DNA from: Paenibacillus sp. UNC451MF
Lineage (GTDB): Bacteria; Bacillota; Bacilli; Paenibacillales; NBRC-103111
Length of the DNA stretch: 64,000 bases
Assembly (NCBI RefSeq): GCF_000686845.1
Contig: NZ_KK366025.1
Span: forward strand, 227,395 to 291,394
Direction of reading: 5' to 3'
Below, one piece after another: positions 60,374-64,000 of the stretch. The notes beneath the pieces were generated by a model. That model was not told the DNA's origin. It worked only from the letters and a program-made list of their open reading frames with translations, and ran no database searches. How positions within the stretch are numbered: position 1 is the first letter of the stretch; each line of letters begins with the position of its first letter. The position numbers and the translations under genes were made by a program.

Positions 60374-61063
60374 TTACTCCTTCTCTTCCTCCCGGAACCG
60401 GAAAGAACGCGCCAAATACAGCACCGGCGTGCCGGCTGCAGAAATGACGAACTTCAATACATAGGTGGTTATCAGAATCTGAAGCCATACGTCCAGCGGA
60501 TACACCTTGTAAAAGGCTATGGAGCAGAACACTAACGAATCGACGAATTGGCTAAGGCCCATACTTCCGTTGATTCGCAGCCAGAACTGGTTGTAGGCGG
60601 GAAATCGATTCTTCAAGGCGCTAAAAACACGTACATCCAGAAATTGGCTGACGAAATAAGCGGATAGGCTTCCTAGAGCAATTTGTGGTGCCAAGCCAAA
60701 GATCGTCTTGAGCGCTTCCTGCGAAATATCGGTTTCCTGAGGTACGAAGACCAGTACCATCTGCATGATGATCGCTGAGGCAAACAGGCTGAAAAATCCG
60801 AACCACACGGCCTGCCTCGCGGCTCTTGGCCCGTACTTCTCATTTAGTAGGTCCGTTGTCATGTAAATCGACGCATAGATCGAATTGCCGAGCGTCATGA
60901 CGATGCCGAACATTTCGATCGTCTTGACGACTTGAATGTTGGCCAGCACAGTGGCGAAGCCGACCCAAGCATACAGCCCCTTGCGCCCGAACAGTCGGTA
61001 GCTGAGCAGGAACAACCCGAAATTGACGATGACAAAAGCAACGCCCCAAATAAAATTGAACAT
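60374..61063 (-). CDS. yhhQ: Queuosine precursor transporter, YhhQ/VUT family
   Basis: 229-aa membrane protein that imports 7-deazaguanine precursors (preQ0, preQ1 or queuine) for tRNA queuosine. Six hydrophobic segments; family motifs GNSIYASIYMTTDLLNEKYG, AYFVSQFLDVRVFSALKNR and MGLSQFVDSLVFCSIAFY. The true start is ATG 61063, because the ribosome site AAGGAG is at 61072-61077; a longer frame from GTG 61090 would begin inside the riboswitch aptamer. The preQ1-I leader in front confirms the role: the gene is repressed when preQ1 is plentiful. Confidence 0.95.
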   Translation of the reverse strand: MFNFIWGVAFVIVNFGLFLLSYRLFGRKGLYAWVGFATVLANIQVVKTIEMFGIVMTLGNSIYASIYMTTDLLNEKYGPRAARQAVWFGFFSLFASAIIMQMVLVFVPQETDISQEALKTIFGLAPQIALGSLSAYFVSQFLDVRVFSALKNRFPAYNQFWLRINGSMGLSQFVDSLVFCSIAFYKVYPLDVWLQILITTYVLKFVISAAGTPVLYLARSFRFREEEKE

Positions 61064-61071
61064 ATGAAATT

Positions 61072-61112
61072 TCTCCTTAGTTTTGATCACGCGGGATGGT
61101 CTCGAACCGCGA
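61072..61112 (-). ncRNA. preQ1-I riboswitch, translational type
   Basis: Minus-strand leader reads CGCGGTTCGAGACC-ATCCCGCG, a P1 stem CGCGG/CCGCG with the conserved TTC loop start, then GATCAAAACTAAGGAG. The A-rich tail that docks in P1 and the AACTAAGG end are diagnostic. The tail merges into the ribosome site, so bound preQ1 hides it and stops translation of the transporter. The ATG follows at 61063. Confidence 0.9.
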
Positions 61113-61425
61113 TCGGCTATTGGCTAGCCGATTGAGCCGAATACGATTCTAACACGGACGGGCGATTCCGGCAATAACATGTGCATCGGTGTGTCGGTCT
61201 ATTATGAAGCTTAAACGGGTCTTCATAGACAAAAAGCCGATTCTCCCTGATCGGCTTTAAGCAGACTGATTTTGACGTGTTCCCCACGTGGAATGATTAG
61301 ACTGATTTACGCAAAGATGCAGCGGCACACTGAGACTAGAAAATATAATCTTAGTGTGCCGCTGTAATATTTTAACTTCCTAAGAAATTACGAATCCCAT
61401 ACATTACTAAAGTAGATTCGATGCA
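61112..61425. other. Intergenic region with three inverted repeats
   Basis: Non-coding. ATCGGCTA / TAGCCGAT (61112-61132) directly precedes the riboswitch on the minus strand. AAAGCCGAT / ATCGGCTTT (61233-61258) with an A-run on the left can terminate minus-strand transcription from the UvrA-like gene. CAGCGGCACACT / AGTGTGCCGCTG (61320-61364), a perfect 12-bp stem extended by four more pairs (one G-U), lies about 60 bp past the UvrA-like stop and lacks a good T-run. No genes are visible. Confidence 0.6.
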
Positions 61426-63681
61426 TTACATCAAGTATCTTCCCGTGATCGATTGCTCCGCATGGATGATCTGCGACGGTGTGCCCTCGAACACCACCTG
61501 GCCGCCCTTGCTGCCTCCGTCCGGTCCCATATCGATGATCCAATCCGCTTGGCTGATCACATCGAGGTTGTGCTCGATGACGATCACCGTATTGCCTGCA
61601 TCCACGAGGCGGTTCATGATCTCCAGAAGGTGACCGATATCTGACATATGTAGACCGGTCGTCGGCTCGTCCATCACGTAGATGCTGCCCTTCTTATGCA
61701 GCTCGCTTGCCAGCTTGATGCGCTGGCATTCCCCGCCTGAGAGCGTGCTTAGCGGCTGGCCGAGTGTAATATAGTTCAGCCCCACATCACTCATCGCCTG
61801 AAGCTTGCGCACAACCTCTTTTAGCTGGAAAAAATCCAATGCCTGTTCCACCGTCATCTCCAGCACTTCTGCAATTGACTTGCCGTTCAGCTTGTACTCG
61901 AGTACCTCTTCTTTGAACCGTCTTCCTCCGCATACTTCACATGGCAGCTTCACGCTGTCGAGGAATGAAAGGTCTGTATACACAACACCCAGCCCTTGGC
62001 AGTTCTCGCAAGCCCCTTTGGAGTTAAAGCTGAACAAGCCTTGGTTGACCTTGTTCGCGGAAGCAAACGCTTTGCGCACATCATCCATAATGCCAGTGTA
62101 AGTCGCGGGATTCGAGCGTGTTGACACCCCTACCGCCGATTGGTCGATGACGATCGCATCCGGATGCTGGCTGAGAAATATTTCGTTAATCAGCGTACTC
62201 TTGCCCGAGCCGGCGACACCCGTAACTACTGTCAGCACTCCGGTTGGAATATTTACACTCACGTTGAGCAGGTTGTGTAGTGTCGCATCCTTGATGGGCA
62301 GCTTGCCGGATGGCTGCCTGCAATTGTGCTTCAGCTGGAGCGGTCGCTTCATATGGGTGCCTGTCAGTGTGCCTGACTCCAGCAGTCCTTGGAAGCTGCC
62401 TTCATACATGATAGTACCGCCGCGGCTACCGGCGTGAGGCCCGACGTCGACAATATGATCCGCCACCTTGATCACATCGGGATCATGCTCGACGACAATC
62501 ACGGTATTGCCCTTGTCGCGCAGCTTCTGAAGCAACCCATTTAACCGGTGTACATCACGGGGGTGCAAGCCAACGCTGGGCTCATCGAAGATGTAAGTGA
62601 CATCCACCAGACTGCCGCTCAGGTGCTTTACCATCTTGACGCGCTGCGACTCGCCGCCGGACAATGTATCCGTCTCACGGTCCAGCGTCAAATAGTCAAG
62701 TCCAATATCCACCAGATGCTGCAGCCGCTCTGTCAGCGACTTGACGACCGGCGCTGCGACAGGATCGTCAATCTCCCGAATGACGCGGATGAGATGTCCG
62801 ACCTCCATGGAGGATAGCTCCGCAATGTTGAGTCCATTGATCCTGCAGCCAAGCGCGGCATGACTGAGTCTCGCGCCGTGGCAGCTGGAGCAGGTACCCT
62901 CGGAGATGTACGGCGCAACAGCTTGTTGCGTGCGTTCGGACTTCGTCTTCACATCCTGCTTGATGTATTTGTTGGTAAACTTCTCAATGACACCTTCCAC
63001 TGTAATATTCGTTGCCTTCCCGGCGAAATCCATTTTAACTTTCCTCGCCTTGCCGTAAAGCAGTTGCTCCAGATCCTCATCCGAATAATCGCTTAGCTTC
63101 TTGTCGGGATCGAACGGTCCCGACTGTACGATCATGTTCCAATCCCAGCTGTTCACTGTATAGCCTGGAAGCAGTATTGCCCCTTCATTCAACGATTTTG
63201 ACTTGTCTAGCGCCTTGCTCATGTCGACGCACAGGCTGCGACCGATCCCGTTGCACTCGGGACACATGCCTTGTGGATCGTTAAACGAGAACATGTGCGT
63301 TTGTCCAATATAGGGCTGGCCCACTCGGGAGAAGAGAAGACGGAGAATGGGAGAGATATCGGTAATCGTGCCCATCGTGGAATGGGAACCGCCACCCAGC
63401 CGCTTCTGATCCACAATAACAGCCATGCTCAGGTTCTCGATCGCGTCTGCATCCGGTTGCGGAAAACGCGGCAGAAAGTTGCGGACGAACATGCTAAAGT
63501 TTTCGTTCAGCAGACGCTGGGATTCGGCGGCGATAGTATCGAAAACGATCGATGACTTGCCGGATCCAGATACCCCGGTGAAGATCGTGATCTTCCGCTT
63601 GGGAATGCGTAAGGAAACGTTCTTGAGATTGTTTTCCCTCGCACCCGATATTACGATATACTCCTGGTTCGATTCGCTCAT
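61426..63681 (-). CDS. Short UvrA-type ABC ATPase (class seen in drug-resistance and DNA-repair paralogues)
   Basis: About 751 aa from ATG 63681 (GGAAGG nine bases upstream). Two ABC ATPase units: Walker A GVSGSGKSSIVFD and GVAGSGKSTLINE, signatures LSGGESQRVKMVKHL and LSGGECQRIKLASELH, Walker B IFDEPSVGLHP and VMDEPTTGLHM. Zinc-finger Cys pairs are present at CPECNGIG, CSSCHGARL, CENCQGLG and CEVCGGRRF. Standard UvrA is about 940-960 aa; this shorter form lacks most of the UvrB-binding and insertion domains, as in the UvrA2/DrrC-like group. It binds DNA and may protect against drugs that intercalate. No uvrB/uvrC nearby. It ends near the A+T-rich gap at 61365-61425. Confidence 0.9.
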   Translation of the reverse strand: MSESNQEYIVISGARENNLKNVSLRIPKRKITIFTGVSGSGKSSIVFDTIAAESQRLLNENFSMFVRNFLPRFPQPDADAIENLSMAVIVDQKRLGGGSHSTMGTITDISPILRLLFSRVGQPYIGQTHMFSFNDPQGMCPECNGIGRSLCVDMSKALDKSKSLNEGAILLPGYTVNSWDWNMIVQSGPFDPDKKLSDYSDEDLEQLLYGKARKVKMDFAGKATNITVEGVIEKFTNKYIKQDVKTKSERTQQAVAPYISEGTCSSCHGARLSHAALGCRINGLNIAELSSMEVGHLIRVIREIDDPVAAPVVKSLTERLQHLVDIGLDYLTLDRETDTLSGGESQRVKMVKHLSGSLVDVTYIFDEPSVGLHPRDVHRLNGLLQKLRDKGNTVIVVEHDPDVIKVADHIVDVGPHAGSRGGTIMYEGSFQGLLESGTLTGTHMKRPLQLKHNCRQPSGKLPIKDATLHNLLNVSVNIPTGVLTVVTGVAGSGKSTLINEIFLSQHPDAIVIDQSAVGVSTRSNPATYTGIMDDVRKAFASANKVNQGLFSFNSKGACENCQGLGVVYTDLSFLDSVKLPCEVCGGRRFKEEVLEYKLNGKSIAEVLEMTVEQALDFFQLKEVVRKLQAMSDVGLNYITLGQPLSTLSGGECQRIKLASELHKKGSIYVMDEPTTGLHMSDIGHLLEIMNRLVDAGNTVIVIEHNLDVISQADWIIDMGPDGGSKGGQVVFEGTPSQIIHAEQSITGRYLM

Positions 63682-63832
63682 GCCTAACACCCTTCCGATA
63701 GTGTTAATTTCTACTTATATTCACATTGTACCATTCATCGTGCATAGAAAGTCGGGCAGCCCTAACTTGCACCTGTTACTGTTCTAATCAGGGAAACGAC
63801 AAGAACTTGTCAGATTATCCGAAGTAGACATA

Positions 63833-63861
63833 AACCGGCTGCAAACTACATGCAGCCGGTT
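63833..63861. terminator. Terminator hairpin
   Basis: Perfect 11-bp stem AACCGGCTGCA / TGCAGCCGGTT with a 7-base loop. It lies about 90 bp downstream (minus strand) of the partial gene at the window edge, whose transcript it probably ends, and about 150 bp upstream of the UvrA-like gene. Confidence 0.65.
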
Positions 63862-63949
63862 TATGTTGAATCGGGTCTAACAAGGTTCAACTATCATGCC
63901 CATTCATTTAGCATTGGGGAAGGAGCCGGCGTTCTAGTACCGAATGTGG

Positions 63950-64000
63950 TTATTGTTCCAACACCTTTTCAAGCTCGCCGCACCATTTACCCCAGCCATA
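63950..64000 (-). CDS. C-terminal end of an SRPBCC/AHSA1-like protein, partial (5' part beyond window)
   Basis: The last 16 codons on the minus strand read YGWGKWCGELEKVLEQ and then TAA at 63950. A GWGKxxxxLExxL end is typical of small SRPBCC (START-like, AHSA1/YndB) proteins, whose last helix closes the ligand cavity. The rest lies past base 64000, so the identification rests on this tail only. Confidence 0.55.
   Translation of the reverse strand, partial: YGWGKWCGELEKVLEQ

Overview
The window looks like a low-to-mid-G+C Firmicute of the Paenibacillus type. The signs are YesM/YesN-like two-component pairs next to an LplABC-like sugar importer, many AraC-type regulators, several lipoprotein solute-binding proteins, GGAGG-type ribosome binding sites with frequent GTG/TTG starts, a T-box leader and a preQ1 leader. 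There are no rRNA, tRNA or ribosomal protein genes. Everything seen is accessory metabolism, transport, regulation or replication, so the window could come from a chromosomal accessory region or from a large plasmid.

Layout. 1-2.6 kb: a siderophore-iron ABC importer (binding lipoprotein and two FecCD permeases, the second cut by the window edge) behind a perfect Fur box. 3.0-9.1 kb: a four-gene catabolic operon (L-fucose-isomerase-like protein, split transketolase, FGGY kinase) facing a LacI-type repressor; the gene set resembles a D-apiose/apulose route. 9.2-10.2 kb: decayed genes. 10.3-12.7 kb: a PhzF-like enzyme and a MocR-type regulator. 13.0-17.2 kb: what appears to be a plasmid-type replicon. 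It has two large replication-like proteins flanking eleven GTACG...GTAAAA iterons, mostly about 31 bp apart, a head-to-head pair of perfect DnaA boxes, and a probable counter-transcribed RNA with three hairpins that share the loop TTGGTAG. 17.5-20.5 kb: a flavodoxin-less CysJ-like reductase and a T-box-controlled aminotransferase. From about 11 to 20.5 kb the DNA is visibly more A+T-rich than its surroundings.

20.5-59.8 kb is polysaccharide utilisation: two sulfatases (one with a large in-frame internal deletion), a remnant of a heparinase-II/III-like lyase, GH2, GH43, GH51, a tandem GH43 protein whose first domain has lost its acid residue, a GH43/LamG protein, an (alpha/alpha)-barrel glucosidase-like enzyme, an unassigned 628-residue enzyme, a BNR sialidase-like protein and sugar dehydrogenases. 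One complete CUT1 importer (binding protein plus two permeases, no ATPase) sits with its YesMN-like two-component system. Four further family-1 binding lipoproteins have no permeases beside them. Targets are probably arabinose-containing pectic side chains and sulfated or uronic glycans, and apiose would fit a pectic diet; this is inference.

60.4-64 kb: a queuosine-precursor transporter under a preQ1-I riboswitch, a short UvrA-type ABC ATPase, and the tail of an SRPBCC-like gene cut by the window edge.
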